64,000 nucleotides of DNA from Cronobacter sakazakii (GTDB lineage Bacteria > Pseudomonadota > Gammaproteobacteria > Enterobacterales > Enterobacteriaceae): contig NZ_CP011047.1 in NCBI RefSeq assembly GCF_000982825.1, positions 372,001 through 436,000 on the forward strand, read 5' to 3'. The notes under the pieces are model-generated. The model was not told the DNA's origin and did not search any database. It saw only the letters and a list, made by a program, of their open reading frames with translations. Below, piece after piece: positions 43,321 to 52,948 of this stretch (position 1 is its first letter; each line of letters begins with the position of its first letter). A program made the translations under genes and the position numbers.

Positions 43321-46176
43321 ATGGAAAAGACATATAACCCCCAAGATATCGAACAGCCGCTTTACGAGCACTGGGAGCAGCAGGGCTATTTCAAACCCAA
43401 CGGCGACGAGAGCCAGGAAAGCTTCTGCATCATGATCCCGCCGCCGAACGTCACCGGCAGTTTGCATATGGGTCACGCCTTCCAGCAAACCATCATGGAC
43501 ACCATGATCCGCTACCAGCGTATGCAGGGTAAAAACACCCTGTGGCAGGTCGGCACCGACCACGCCGGTATCGCGACCCAAATGGTCGTCGAGCGTAAAA
43601 TCGCCGCTGAAGAAGGTAAAACCCGCCACGACTACGGCCGCGACGCCTTCATCGACAAAATCTGGGAGTGGAAAGCGGAATCCGGCGGCACCATCACGCG
43701 CCAGATGCGTCGTCTGGGTAACTCGGTGGACTGGGAGCGCGAACGCTTCACCATGGATGAAGGCCTCTCCAACGCGGTGAAAGAGGTGTTCGTCCGTCTT
43801 TATAAAGAAGATCTGATCTATCGCGGCAAGCGTCTCGTGAACTGGGACCCGAAACTGCGCACCGCCATCTCTGACCTGGAAGTGGAAAACCGCGAGTCAA
43901 AAGGCTCGATGTGGCATATCCGCTATCCGCTGGCGGACGGCGCGAAAACCGCCGACGGCAAAGATTACCTGGTAGTCGCCACCACCCGCCCGGAAACCCT
44001 GCTGGGCGATACCGGCGTTGCCGTAAACCCGGAAGATCCTCGTTATAAAGATCTGATCGGCAAATATGTCGTGCTGCCGCTGGTTAACCGCCGCATCCCG
44101 ATCGTCGGCGACGAACACGCCGATATGGAAAAAGGCACCGGCTGCGTGAAGATAACCCCGGCGCACGATTTCAACGACTACGAAGTGGGTCGTCGTCATC
44201 AGCTGCCGATGATCAACATCCTGACTTTCGACGGCGATATCCGTGAAAGCGCGGAAGTCTACGACACCAAAGGCAACGAATCTGACGTTTATTCAAACGA
44301 GATCCCGGCGCAGTTCCAGAAGATGGAACGCTTCGCCGCGCGTAAAGCGATCGTGGCGGCCGTGGATGAACTCGGCCTGCTCGAAGAGATCAAACCGCAC
44401 GATCTGACCGTGCCTTACGGCGATCGCGGCGGCGTGGTTATCGAACCGATGCTGACCGACCAGTGGTACGTCCGCGCCGACGTGCTGGCGAAACCGGCGG
44501 TGGAAGCGGTAGAAAACGGCGATATCCAGTTCGTACCGAAGCAGTACGAAAACATGTATTTCTCCTGGATGCGCGATATTCAGGACTGGTGTATCTCCCG
44601 TCAGCTCTGGTGGGGCCACCGCATTCCGGCCTGGTACGACGCCGAAGGCAACGTCTACGTAGGCCGCAGCGAAGAGGAAGTACGTCAGGAAAATAACCTG
44701 TCCGCGGACGTCGCGCTGCGCCAGGACGACGACGTACTGGACACCTGGTTCTCCTCCGCGCTCTGGACGTTCTCCACCCTCGGCTGGCCGGAAAACACCG
44801 ACGCGCTGCGTCAGTTCCACCCGACCAGCGTCATGGTCTCCGGCTTTGACATCATCTTCTTCTGGATTGCCCGCATGATCATGATGACCATGCACTTCAT
44901 CAAAGATGAAAACGGCAAACCGCAGGTGCCGTTCAAGACCGTCTACATGACCGGTCTTATCCGCGACGACGAAGGCCAGAAGATGTCCAAATCCAAGGGC
45001 AACGTGATCGACCCGCTGGATATGGTTGACGGCATCACGCTGGAAGAATTGCTGGAGAAACGCACCGGTAACATGATGCAGCCGCAGCTGGCGGAGAAAA
45101 TCCGCAAGCGCACCGAGAAGCAGTTCCCGGAAGGCATCGAGCCGCACGGCACCGACGCCCTGCGCTTTACGCTGGCGGCGCTGGCCTCTACCGGTCGCGA
45201 CATCAACTGGGACATGAAGCGTCTCGAAGGCTACCGCAACTTCTGTAACAAGCTGTGGAACGCCAGCCGTTTCGTGCTGATGAACACCGAAGATCAGGAT
45301 TGCGGCTTTAACGGCGGCGAGAAAGTGCTGTCGCTGGCCGATCGCTGGATCCTGGCGGAATTCAACCAGACCGTGAAAGCGTACCGCGAAGCGCTGGATA
45401 ATTTCCGCTTCGATATCGCGGCGGGCATCCTGTATGAATTCACCTGGAACCAGTTCTGCGACTGGTATCTGGAGCTGACCAAGCCGGTCATGAACGGCGG
45501 TTCAGAAGCTGAACTGCGCGGTACCCGCAACACGCTGGTGACCGTACTGGAAGGTCTGCTGCGTCTCGCGCATCCGATCATCCCGTTCATTACGGAAACC
45601 ATCTGGCAGCGCGTGAAAGTGCTTGCCGGTATCGACGCCGATACCATTATGCTCCAGCCGTTCCCGGCGTTTGATGCTTCCCGCGTGGACGACGCGGCGC
45701 TGGCGGATACCGAGTGGCTGAAGCAGGCTATCATCGCCGTGCGTAATATTCGCGCCGAGATGAACATCGCGCCGGGCAAACCGCTGGCGCTGCTGCTGCG
45801 CGGTTGCAGCCAGGACGCACAGCGTCGTGTTAACGACAACCGCGGCTTCCTGCAGACGCTGGCGCGCCTTGAAAGCATTACCGTGCTGCCTGCCGATGAC
45901 AAAGGTCCGGTGTCGGTGACCAAAATCATCGACGGTGCCGAGCTGCTGATCCCGATGGCTGGGCTGATTGATAAAGACGCCGAGCTGGCGCGTCTTGCGA
46001 AAGAAGTGGCCAAAATCGAAGGCGAAATCGGCCGCATCGAAAGCAAACTCGGTAACGAAGGCTTTGTGGCCCGCGCGCCGGAAGCCGTTATCGCCAAAGA
46101 GCGCGAAAAACTGGCGGGCTATCATGAGGCGAAAGCCAAACTGATAGAACAGCAGGGCGTCATTAGCGCACTGTAA
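43321..46176 (+). CDS. valS: Valyl-tRNA synthetase
   Basis: 951 residues (E. coli 951). The class I signatures are PPPNVTGSLHMGHAF (HIGH) and QKMSKSKGNVIDP (KMSKS). Between them lies the CP1 editing domain that clears threonyl-tRNA (VATTRPETLLGDTGVAVNP). The C-terminal 65 residues form the coiled-coil arm (DAELARLAKEVAKIEGEIGR). Starts ATG right after holC and ends before a strong terminator. Confidence 0.98.
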   Translation: MEKTYNPQDIEQPLYEHWEQQGYFKPNGDESQESFCIMIPPPNVTGSLHMGHAFQQTIMDTMIRYQRMQGKNTLWQVGTDHAGIATQMVVERKIAAEEGKTRHDYGRDAFIDKIWEWKAESGGTITRQMRRLGNSVDWERERFTMDEGLSNAVKEVFVRLYKEDLIYRGKRLVNWDPKLRTAISDLEVENRESKGSMWHIRYPLADGAKTADGKDYLVVATTRPETLLGDTGVAVNPEDPRYKDLIGKYVVLPLVNRRIPIVGDEHADMEKGTGCVKITPAHDFNDYEVGRRHQLPMINILTFDGDIRESAEVYDTKGNESDVYSNEIPAQFQKMERFAARKAIVAAVDELGLLEEIKPHDLTVPYGDRGGVVIEPMLTDQWYVRADVLAKPAVEAVENGDIQFVPKQYENMYFSWMRDIQDWCISRQLWWGHRIPAWYDAEGNVYVGRSEEEVRQENNLSADVALRQDDDVLDTWFSSALWTFSTLGWPENTDALRQFHPTSVMVSGFDIIFFWIARMIMMTMHFIKDENGKPQVPFKTVYMTGLIRDDEGQKMSKSKGNVIDPLDMVDGITLEELLEKRTGNMMQPQLAEKIRKRTEKQFPEGIEPHGTDALRFTLAALASTGRDINWDMKRLEGYRNFCNKLWNASRFVLMNTEDQDCGFNGGEKVLSLADRWILAEFNQTVKAYREALDNFRFDIAAGILYEFTWNQFCDWYLELTKPVMNGGSEAELRGTRNTLVTVLEGLLRLAHPIIPFITETIWQRVKVLAGIDADTIMLQPFPAFDASRVDDAALADTEWLKQAIIAVRNIRAEMNIAPGKPLALLLRGCSQDAQRRVNDNRGFLQTLARLESITVLPADDKGPVSVTKIIDGAELLIPMAGLIDKDAELARLAKEVAKIEGEIGRIESKLGNEGFVARAPEAVIAKEREKLAGYHEAKAKLIEQQGVISAL

Positions 46177-46188
46177 GTCAGTTGAATA

Positions 46189-46214
46189 AAAGCCGGGGCG
46201 ACCCGGCTTTTTTT
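46189..46214 (+). terminator. Terminator after valS
   Basis: Perfect stem aaagccggg/cccggcttt (46189-46197 with 46202-46210), loop gcga, then a T run. Confidence 0.9.
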
Positions 46215-46230
46215 ATGGCGGTATTTCGCA

Positions 46231-46258
46231 AAAAAACGGCGCTCAACTGAGCGCCGTT
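46231..46258 (-). terminator. Terminator after yjgN
   Basis: A 10-bp perfect stem (46235-46244 with 46249-46258, aacggcgctc/gagcgccgtt) with a 4-base loop; on the minus strand it runs into T6. Confidence 0.85.
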
Positions 46259-46292
46259 ATGCTTTTAGCGGGCCGAAGCCCCGCGCTCATTT

Positions 46293-47495
46293 TCAGAGTG
46301 CGAAAGGCAGAATGGAGAAACCACGGCCCAGCACGCTTGCCGGATCGTTACGCGGCTGTTCGTCGTGATCGACCAGCGCCAGGTTGTCCAGCTCGCCGTC
46401 AACATGGGTGTTTTCCAGCAGGTAGCGCGTCAGGCGCACTTTCGCCCACGGCCACGCCAGACCAAAGGTGATACCGCAGACCATGAAATTGCTCAGAATG
46501 ATCCAGACAAAAGAACCGACGCTCGCGGTGGAGCGGAAGGTAATACCGCCTTCCAGCGACATCTGCTGATAGGCGTAGTTACGCAGTTTCACAAACGCGA
46601 AGCTAAAGCAGACCAGGATGCCAACCATATAAATGAAATACGGCAGTAAAACGCTCATAATAAGCGATATCAAAAAGCTAAGCATTTCTTCCTGGCTATT
46701 CATACCATATACACTGTAATGCAACATCTGAGTCATTACTGGCGCCAGCATAATCAAAGCTACCGCGATAAACGGCACAAACAGCAGCATCGCCTTGAGA
46801 TAAATAAAGGTGCAGGTTTTTACATTCAGGTTAATCGCAAAACGGTGTTTGCCATATTGCAGGTTATTGACCAGCAGGCCGTACCACTGCGCGGCGTAAA
46901 TACCCTGCATCAGCGCGGTACCCACAAGCCCCACCAGAACCGACAGCACAATACCGACAATAATACCGGTCATACTCTGGCTGGAACCCGCAATCGTAAA
47001 GACCAGCCCCATCACGGCTGTCACCAGAATCGCAATCAGCAGCGGGCAGCCGAGCATCACCCACCAGGCGCGCAGCGGGCTGGCTTTAAAGCTAAAACGC
47101 AGGCCGTTAAGCTTCGTCATCAGCAGCTGGTAGCGCAGGCCCTGCATAATAAGGAACGGCGCAAACGCGATAAACAGCAGCACCATGCAGAGGGTTAAAA
47201 AGGTATTTTCATAGACTGCATTAATCACAAATACAACGTAGAGAAGCGCAAGGCAGATCCAGCCGACGAAAATCGCGCCGCCTGTGGCGTGATAAGAAAA
47301 ACGTGCGCCTGCCAGTTCGGTATTTTCGTAAAAATAACGGCGCGCGCGCACCATCGCCCAGGGTAAAAACAGCCCGGCGGTGAACACCGTTAACAGTATG
47401 TTGACCAGCCAGACGGGGAAATATCCACCGCCGCTGCCCTGAAACGAGAATGCGTGTGTCTTATTCCCTGCCAGGAATTTATTATCGTCCGACAT
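46293..47495 (-). CDS. yjgN: DUF898 inner-membrane protein YjgN
   Basis: 400 residues (E. coli 398). Repeated hydrophobic blocks (about ten membrane segments, for example 28-50, 72-92, 98-118, 150-172 and 330-350) and the duplicated motif LPWAMVRARRYFYENTEL / WPWAKVRLTRYLLENTHV define DUF898. Function unknown. Its place after valS, convergent and next to yjgM, is conserved in enterics. Confidence 0.92.
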   Translation of the reverse strand: MSDDNKFLAGNKTHAFSFQGSGGGYFPVWLVNILLTVFTAGLFLPWAMVRARRYFYENTELAGARFSYHATGGAIFVGWICLALLYVVFVINAVYENTFLTLCMVLLFIAFAPFLIMQGLRYQLLMTKLNGLRFSFKASPLRAWWVMLGCPLLIAILVTAVMGLVFTIAGSSQSMTGIIVGIVLSVLVGLVGTALMQGIYAAQWYGLLVNNLQYGKHRFAINLNVKTCTFIYLKAMLLFVPFIAVALIMLAPVMTQMLHYSVYGMNSQEEMLSFLISLIMSVLLPYFIYMVGILVCFSFAFVKLRNYAYQQMSLEGGITFRSTASVGSFVWIILSNFMVCGITFGLAWPWAKVRLTRYLLENTHVDGELDNLALVDHDEQPRNDPASVLGRGFSILPFAL

Positions 47496-47686
47496 AACAA
47501 TCCTTATTCTGTAAAAAAGAAAAAAGCGCCGTTATAACCGTTAATATCTTAGGGTTAATCCAGTGCGTACTTTAGTGTAATAAAGCCCCGGAAAGAATAA
47601 TAGCAGCCAATATTCCTGGGCTTGCGTCACTCTTCCTGTAGTGGTATTAAGCACAACACTATGTTGAACAGATGACATCAGAGTAA

Positions 47687-48193
47687 ATGATGAATGTTGA
47701 GGCGCCGGTAGACATTATTATGCGCAGAATGACGGCCGCGGATAACGCGACGGTCGCCAGAGTGATCCGCCAGGTTTCCGCGGAATATGGCCTGACGGCG
47801 GATAAAGGCTACACCGTCGCAGACCCCAATCTCGACGTGCTGTATACGCAATACAGCAAACCAGGCCATGCGTACTGGGTGATTGAATTAGACGGTGAAG
47901 TCGTGGGCGGCGGCGGTATTGCGCCGCTGGCCTGTAGCGAAACGGACATCTGCGAGCTGCAAAAAATGTATTTTCTGCCCGTCGCGCGCGGCAGAGGGCT
48001 TGCGAAAAAGCTGGCGTTACAGGCGATGGATTTCGCCCGCTCGCAAGGCTATCGCCGCTGCTATCTCGAAACGACCGCCTTTTTAAAAGAGGCGATTGCG
48101 CTGTATGAACGCCTGGGCTTCGCGCATATTTCCGAGCCGCTCGGCTGCACCGGCCATGTGGATTGCGAAGTGCGAATGTTAAAAACGCTCTGA
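47687..48193 (+). CDS. yjgM: GNAT-family N-acetyltransferase YjgM
   Basis: 168 residues; a second ATG at 47690 is equally possible. The acetyl-CoA loop is FLPVARGRGLAKKLALQAM, and strands DICELQKMYF and ALYERLGFAHI complete the GNAT fold. Very close to E. coli YjgM along its whole length. The substrate is not known. Ends just before a two-way terminator. Confidence 0.92.
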   Translation: MMNVEAPVDIIMRRMTAADNATVARVIRQVSAEYGLTADKGYTVADPNLDVLYTQYSKPGHAYWVIELDGEVVGGGGIAPLACSETDICELQKMYFLPVARGRGLAKKLALQAMDFARSQGYRRCYLETTAFLKEAIALYERLGFAHISEPLGCTGHVDCEVRMLKTL

Positions 48194-48210
48194 GCGTAAA
48201 CGCGTGAAAT

Positions 48211-48238
48211 AAAAAAGCCGGGCTGACCCGGCTTTTTT
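48211..48238. terminator. Bidirectional terminator between yjgM and its convergent neighbour
   Basis: Stem gccggg/cccggc (48217-48222 with 48227-48232) flanked by A6 and T6, so it works on both strands. Confidence 0.9.
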
Positions 48239-48239
48239 A

Positions 48240-49046
48240 TTATTGCTGCATGGAGATACGAATAACCGGCCCGGCTTTTTCCGGCGGCAGCGCCAGCACG
48301 TCATGCCAGAGATCCTGCACCATATTACAGACCTGTTTTTCCTGACCGACGCCTTTTTGCGGATCGGTAAAGACCACAATCGTGTCGCCATATTTCGCCG
48401 CCAGCGACTGACCAATCGGCGCCAGCGTCTCTTCCGCCATTTTCTGCTCCTGCGGCGTCACCTTGTGCGCGTTCTGGCTGTAACTTGCCGACAGCAGCTT
48501 CGTTTCGACATCCATACGCTTCGCGATAACCTCTTTCGACAGCATCTGAACCGGGTTCACGCCGCCTTTCACCTGCGGCATCAGGAAGCGGAAACAGGCG
48601 TCGTCGCTGTGCTGCTGCATTTCGCGGGTCTGTTCCATATTGACGCGCATATACGCGATCACATCTTCATCCGGCGCGAACTGGATGCGCTGCATCTCAA
48701 GCTCGGCCATATTCGCCTGCATCGCGTCGATAATATCCTGCTGCGTTTTGCCCTGCTTCGCCATTTCCAGCGCCTGACCACGCAGGCGCGCGTAGAACGC
48801 CGGATCTTTCTCTTTAATGAGTTTATACAACGGCATACTGTTAAACACCTCGTCAAAGCCCTGCTCCGGCGACGTGTTCGCGCTTCTCAGCCACGCGATG
48901 TCAGCGATATTCCACAGCACAATGCCGACGACAAAAATCGCGACGGCCGCGAGTTTATTGACCTTGCCTTTCTTATAAAGCGCAGACGCGACGACAGCGA
49001 GCACGATGCCCACCAGCGCGGAGAGCATGACATGGTTCCAGTTCAT
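48240..49046 (-). CDS. Membrane-anchored protein of unknown function
   Basis: 268 residues. Two N-terminal membrane helices (about 5-24 and 31-50) are followed by a soluble helical domain (residues 60-268) with EQGFDEVFNSMPLYKLIKEKDP and a single cysteine pair (C at about 147 and 240) that could form a disulphide if the domain lies in the periplasm. No family recognised. It is 45 bp from miaE on the same strand but has its own weak start region. Confidence 0.7.
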   Translation of the reverse strand: MNWNHVMLSALVGIVLAVVASALYKKGKVNKLAAVAIFVVGIVLWNIADIAWLRSANTSPEQGFDEVFNSMPLYKLIKEKDPAFYARLRGQALEMAKQGKTQQDIIDAMQANMAELEMQRIQFAPDEDVIAYMRVNMEQTREMQQHSDDACFRFLMPQVKGGVNPVQMLSKEVIAKRMDVETKLLSASYSQNAHKVTPQEQKMAEETLAPIGQSLAAKYGDTIVVFTDPQKGVGQEKQVCNMVQDLWHDVLALPPEKAGPVIRISMQQ

Positions 49047-49090
49047 CCTTTATCCCTTTGGTATTGATAGTTTTTATAAAGCCCGCCGGC

Positions 49091-49855
49091 TCACGCGCTT
49101 ACCGGTACGCCGCTGTGAAAACGGAATTCGGTGTCAGGCTGATTAATCAGCCGCGCTTCCGCTTCGCCGAGCGCCTGCACGCGCGGCGCGATGTCCTCCG
49201 GCGAAATCTGCTGCGCCAGCGAGAGGTAATCCTGATAGTGGCGCGCTTCCGAGCGCAGCAGCGACAGGTAAAACTTCTGCAAATCGTCGTCCAGATACGG
49301 CGCCAGCGCGGCGAAACGCTCGCACGAGCGGGCTTCGATATACGCGCCGCAAATCAGTTTATCGACAAGCGTGGCGGGCTCATACGTGCGCATTTCGCGT
49401 CGCATCCCGCGCGCATAGCGGCTGGCGGTGATTTTGACATACGGGATGTTACGCGCCTGCATCATTTCGCGCACCTGCCAGAAGTGGTGTAGTTCTTCTT
49501 TGATAAGCAGCACCATGCTGTCGATCAGCGTCTGCCCCCACGGATCGTCGGTGTGCGGCATCACGCTCTTGCCGATGCGCTTATGCAGCGCCAGGAAATC
49601 AGGCTCCGGCCCTTCGCGATAGGTGAAATCTTCATAGGGCTGAAGCCAGCCGAGCAGTTCATCGGAACCGCTTTTATCCGCCACATAGCGGCGAATGAGC
49701 AGCATTGCGGTTTGCGCGGCTTTTAACTCGCAAATCATGTGGTCGGTCAGCAGCAGCGGTAAGTTTTCCGGCGCTCTGGCTTCATCTATCCAGGCTTGCG
49801 GGGTGGCGCAGTGAAGGAAATTTTTAACGGGGAGGAGGAGTGCGTCGTAATTCAT
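49091..49855 (-). CDS. miaE: tRNA ms2io6A hydroxylase
   Basis: 254 residues from MNYDALLLPVKNFLHCATPQ (ATG at 49855, RBS AGGAACCCC). A di-iron enzyme that hydroxylates ms2i6A at position 37 of tRNAs to ms2io6A. Iron ligands lie in KEELHHFWQV and SEARHYQDYL, and an E in DHMICELKAAQ. Salmonella has it and E. coli does not, which helps place the organism. The hydroxylated tRNAs include those with UNN codons, such as leuX. Confidence 0.9.
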   Translation of the reverse strand: MNYDALLLPVKNFLHCATPQAWIDEARAPENLPLLLTDHMICELKAAQTAMLLIRRYVADKSGSDELLGWLQPYEDFTYREGPEPDFLALHKRIGKSVMPHTDDPWGQTLIDSMVLLIKEELHHFWQVREMMQARNIPYVKITASRYARGMRREMRTYEPATLVDKLICGAYIEARSCERFAALAPYLDDDLQKFYLSLLRSEARHYQDYLSLAQQISPEDIAPRVQALGEAEARLINQPDTEFRFHSGVPVSA

Positions 49856-49902
49856 GCGGGGTTCCTGAAATGCGGCAGCGCAGCGCTGCCGCAAACTGCG
49901 AC

Positions 49903-50322
49903 TTAGTGACGAACACCGTCGTCGTCTTCATCCATGCCGTCGTCGTCTTCGTCTTCTTCGCCGTCCGGGTCTTCAAAGTAAGTGCCCCAGCCGTCATATT
50001 CGACGTTAAACTTCTCCGCCAGGTTCATCAGCTGTTCAACCTGGGCGTCGATAAGTTCGGCGTTCAGCGCGCACTCGCTCAGCGCGTCGCAGCAGATGAC
50101 GGTTTCACCGCCCTCTTCCAGCTCCAGCTCTTCCGGGTCCGTCACTTCATAGCCAAGCTTAAACACTTCCACCGCCAGTTTCTCCAGCGTGTCGAAATCG
50201 TCTGCCGAGAAATGGTGTTCAATGGTGTACAGCGCGTCAGGATCGCTGCCATCTTCAAGCAGCTCTTCAATAATCAGACGCGTCTCTTCGCGCTGCTCTT
50301 CCAGTAATTCCGGGTTTGCCAT
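49903..50322 (-). CDS. rraB: Regulator of RNase E activity B
   Basis: 139 residues (E. coli 138) from MANPELLEEQREETRLIIEE (ATG at 50322). Binds the C-terminal region of RNase E and changes which RNAs are cut. Very acidic tail (DPDGEEDEDDDGMDEDDDG). Located between miaE and argI; rraB-argI is a conserved divergent pair. Confidence 0.95.
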   Translation of the reverse strand: MANPELLEEQREETRLIIEELLEDGSDPDALYTIEHHFSADDFDTLEKLAVEVFKLGYEVTDPEELELEEGGETVICCDALSECALNAELIDAQVEQLMNLAEKFNVEYDGWGTYFEDPDGEEDEDDDGMDEDDDGVRH

Positions 50323-50419
50323 GGCTCGTTCCTCAGTGTGTGGCAGATACCTTCTATTTTCACACACCCGCGGGAATGCCTCCACCTTTCACGGCAAAGT
50401 TTTAACACCGGGGGTTGCA

Positions 50420-50458
50420 AATGAATATTCATACATATATGGTGAATATTAATTCAAT
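50420..50458. promoter_or_regulatory. Twin ARG boxes (ArgR operator) upstream of argI
   Basis: Box 2 (50441-50458), ggTGAATattaATTCAat, is a perfect match to the TGAAT-N4-ATTCA core. Box 1 (50420-50437), aaTGAATattcATACAta, has one mismatch. They are 21 bp apart centre to centre with a 3-bp gap, the classic layout bound by the ArgR hexamer. They lie 28 bp before the argI ATG. Confidence 0.93.
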
Positions 50459-50485
50459 AAGTGGCGTCAGCCAGCGAGGGAAATT

Positions 50486-51490
50486 ATGTCTGCGTTGTAC
50501 CAGAAATCGTTTTTAAAACTGCTCGATTTTACGCCCGCTCAAATCCGCCTGCTGCTGGAGCTTTCCGCAAAGCTTAAAAGCGATAAGAAAAACGGCGTTG
50601 AAGTTCAAAAGCTTGCCGGAAAAAATATTGCGCTCATCTTCGAAAAAGACTCAACCCGCACGCGATGCTCTTTCGAAGTTGCCGCATATGATCAGGGCGC
50701 GCGCGTCACGTATCTCGGCCCGAGCGGCAGCCAGATTGGGCATAAAGAGTCAATTAAGGATACCGCCCGCGTACTGGGCCGCATGTATGACGGCATTCAG
50801 TATCGCGGTTTTGGCCAGGAAATCGTCGAAACGCTGGCGCAGTACGCAGGCGTGCCGGTGTGGAACGGACTGACCGATGAGTTTCACCCGACGCAACTCC
50901 TGGCAGATCTGCTGACCATGCAGGAGCATCTGCCGGGCAAAGCGTTTAACGAGATGACGCTGGTGTATGCGGGCGATGCGCGCAACAACATGGGCAATTC
51001 AATGCTGGAAGCCGCCGCGCTGATGGGGCTGGATTTGCGCCTGGTCGCGCCTGAGCGCTGCTGGCCTGCCGCCGAGCTTGTAGCCGAATGCCAGGCAATG
51101 GCGAAAGAGACCGGCGGGCGGATCACGCTCACCGAGGATATCGCCGCAGGTGTGAAGGGCGCGGATTTCATCTATACCGATGTCTGGGTGTCGATGGGCG
51201 AAGCCAAAGAGAAGTGGGCGGAGCGTATCGCGCTGCTGCGCCCGTATCAGGTTAACAGCCAGATGCTGGCGCAGACCGGCAACCCGAACGTGAAATTCCT
51301 GCACTGTCTGCCGGCGTTTCACGACGACGAGACCACGCTCGGCGAGCAGATGGCGCAGGAGTATGGCCTGAAAGGCGGCATGGAAGTGACCGACGAGGTG
51401 TTTGAATCCGCGCACAGCATCGTGTTCGATCAGGCCGAAAACCGGATGCATACGATCAAAGCCGTGATGGTGGCGACGCTGTCTGAGTAG
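50486..51490 (+). CDS. argI: Ornithine carbamoyltransferase (biosynthetic)
   Basis: 334 residues (E. coli ArgI 334). Makes citrulline from ornithine and carbamoyl phosphate. Sites: carbamoyl phosphate STRTRCSFE, HPTQLLADLL and the HCLPAF loop that closes on ornithine; DARNNMGNS is the second domain start. Controlled by the twin ARG boxes, so repressed by arginine. A second copy of the family lies at 55128. Confidence 0.95.
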   Translation: MSALYQKSFLKLLDFTPAQIRLLLELSAKLKSDKKNGVEVQKLAGKNIALIFEKDSTRTRCSFEVAAYDQGARVTYLGPSGSQIGHKESIKDTARVLGRMYDGIQYRGFGQEIVETLAQYAGVPVWNGLTDEFHPTQLLADLLTMQEHLPGKAFNEMTLVYAGDARNNMGNSMLEAAALMGLDLRLVAPERCWPAAELVAECQAMAKETGGRITLTEDIAAGVKGADFIYTDVWVSMGEAKEKWAERIALLRPYQVNSQMLAQTGNPNVKFLHCLPAFHDDETTLGEQMAQEYGLKGGMEVTDEVFESAHSIVFDQAENRMHTIKAVMVATLSE

Positions 51491-51523
51491 CTTGCGGGGC
51501 GGGTGGCTTGCCAGAAGCTGGAT

Positions 51524-51822
51524 GGTGGGTGCGCTTCGCTTACCCACCCTACAAAACAACGCTCACCGTAGGGCGGGTAAGCCTCGCGCACCCGCCTTGC
51601 CGTTAATTGAACGGTGGGTGCGCTTCGCTTACCCACCCTACAAAACAACGCTCACCGTAGGGCGGGTAAGCACCGCGCACCCGCCTTGCTGATAATTAAA
51701 TGGTGGATGCGCTTCGCTTACCCACCCTACAAAACAACGCTCACCGTAGGGCGGGTAAGCACCGCGCACCCGCCTTGCTGATGGTGGTTAGTAAGGCGCT
51801 TCGCTTTCCCACCCTACAACTC
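51524..51822. repeat. Tandem array D of about 89-bp double palindromic units
   Basis: Units start at 51524, 51613 and 51702 (89 bp apart), plus a decayed unit near 51783. Each holds a direct half GGTGGGTGCGCTTCGCTTAC and an inverted half GTAGGGCGGGTAAGC, separated by aaaacaacgctcacc. It sits between the convergent argI and yjgK and makes short artefact frames. Confidence 0.9.
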
Positions 51823-51824
51823 CC

Positions 51825-52277
51825 TCACGCCATCAACATCTTCACGACTGCTTTACGCACGGGTGCCGGGTCGCCCACCGCACACAGCGGCTTATGCACT
51901 TCCCCCGGCCAGAAAATCACGAAATCGCCCTCCTCCAGCACCACGGTTTTCTCCTGCGCGCCTTCGGGCAGAAATGCGATATCTTTATCCGCCAGCCAGT
52001 CGGTGTCGGTCGCGCCCGGCGGTAACGTGCTGAAGGTCATCCCTTCGCGGCCCGCCAGCACAATCTGAATATCCAGATAACGCGCGTGATACTCGGCGCG
52101 GCGGTCCGCCAGCGGCTCGGTTGTGTCTTCCGAGAGCAGAAAAAAGAGGCGATTGCCGTCCAGTTCGTACTTGCCCGGCGCGGTCTGCGGCATTACCTGC
52201 TGCTTCACCTGCTCAATCGCCTCGCGAAAAGGCGCGGGCAGCCATTCGCCCAACGCGTGAATATTACCGATAATCAT
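51825..52277 (-). CDS. yjgK: YhcH/YjgK/YiaL family protein
   Basis: 150 residues. The family (DUF386, EbgC-like beta barrel) contains the motif RRAEYHARYLDIQIVLAGREG, and a C-terminal FWPGEVHKPLCAV with metal-binding H and E. Members act on sugars or sugar acids (for example EbgC, YhcH), but the substrate of YjgK is not known. It lies after argI as in E. coli. Confidence 0.9.
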   Translation of the reverse strand: MIIGNIHALGEWLPAPFREAIEQVKQQVMPQTAPGKYELDGNRLFFLLSEDTTEPLADRRAEYHARYLDIQIVLAGREGMTFSTLPPGATDTDWLADKDIAFLPEGAQEKTVVLEEGDFVIFWPGEVHKPLCAVGDPAPVRKAVVKMLMA

Positions 52278-52948
52278 GCCTTCTCCTTATATAAAACAGT
52301 GTTTCATTTTATTGTGTTATACGAGCTATCGTGCCGGGGCGCTACTGCTTTCTCGGTAAAATCTGTTCTGGCGCATGGTTATCGTGCGGCGCGTTACCAG
52401 CTTGTTAATCCCCGCCAGACGTTTATGCAGGTTTTATGCATAACCCTGGCGAATACTATTGACAGCATCGCTGTAGGTGTTTGTTTTATCAGCGAGAAAA
52501 TGAAAAAAGACGGCACCATCACGTTTCGTTTACCTCACAAACAGGCACAGCAGCACCATAATTATTTGCTTTATTCCTGAGTTTCAAAAATAAACGCGCG
52601 CCATAACTGCATAATCATCTTTTTTAAAAAATAAAACGCTTAATTTTCAATTAATTAATAATTTGCTTGTTTGTTGTCCAAAAACAGATTTTTAACAACA
52701 CGGAATAAGCGCCGTCTATTCTGCGTAGTGATTCATATAGCCCGATAAATTAATTAAACTTTCCATGAAATAAATCATTATTACGACGGAATAATAAAAT
52801 CACTGCATCGCTCGTGATATTCATCACACAATCAAATCAGCGCTCCATTACTATCTATTTCGAATTCAATCTGCACGGTAACTCGTTATGCGAACACGCG
52901 TCGCATAATGCCGCCGTTTTTATTCTGAAAATCAGCCAAGGAATAAAT
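52278..52948. other. AT-rich upstream region of the arginine deiminase operon
   Basis: About 670 bp, much richer in A and T than the flanks, with no supported gene on either strand. Expected to hold the arcA promoter and regulator sites. A CRP-like site is listed separately. I could not find a clear FNR (TTGAT-N4-ATCAA) or full ARG box by eye, although ATGAAATAAATCATTA at 52764 is weakly palindromic. Confidence 0.5.
52813..52828. promoter_or_regulatory. CRP site upstream of arcA
   Basis: CGTGA-tattca-TCACA: the GTGA-N6-TCAC core is perfect and only one outer base differs from consensus. It is about 120 bp before the arcA ATG. Catabolite control of arginine deiminase genes is known in several bacteria, and in this pathway it links arginine fermentation to poor carbon supply. 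Confidence 0.65.

Noticed and set aside
52764..52779. Possible ARG box before arcA
   Set aside because: ATGAAATAAATCATTA is only weakly palindromic and does not keep the TGAAT-N4-ATTCA core.
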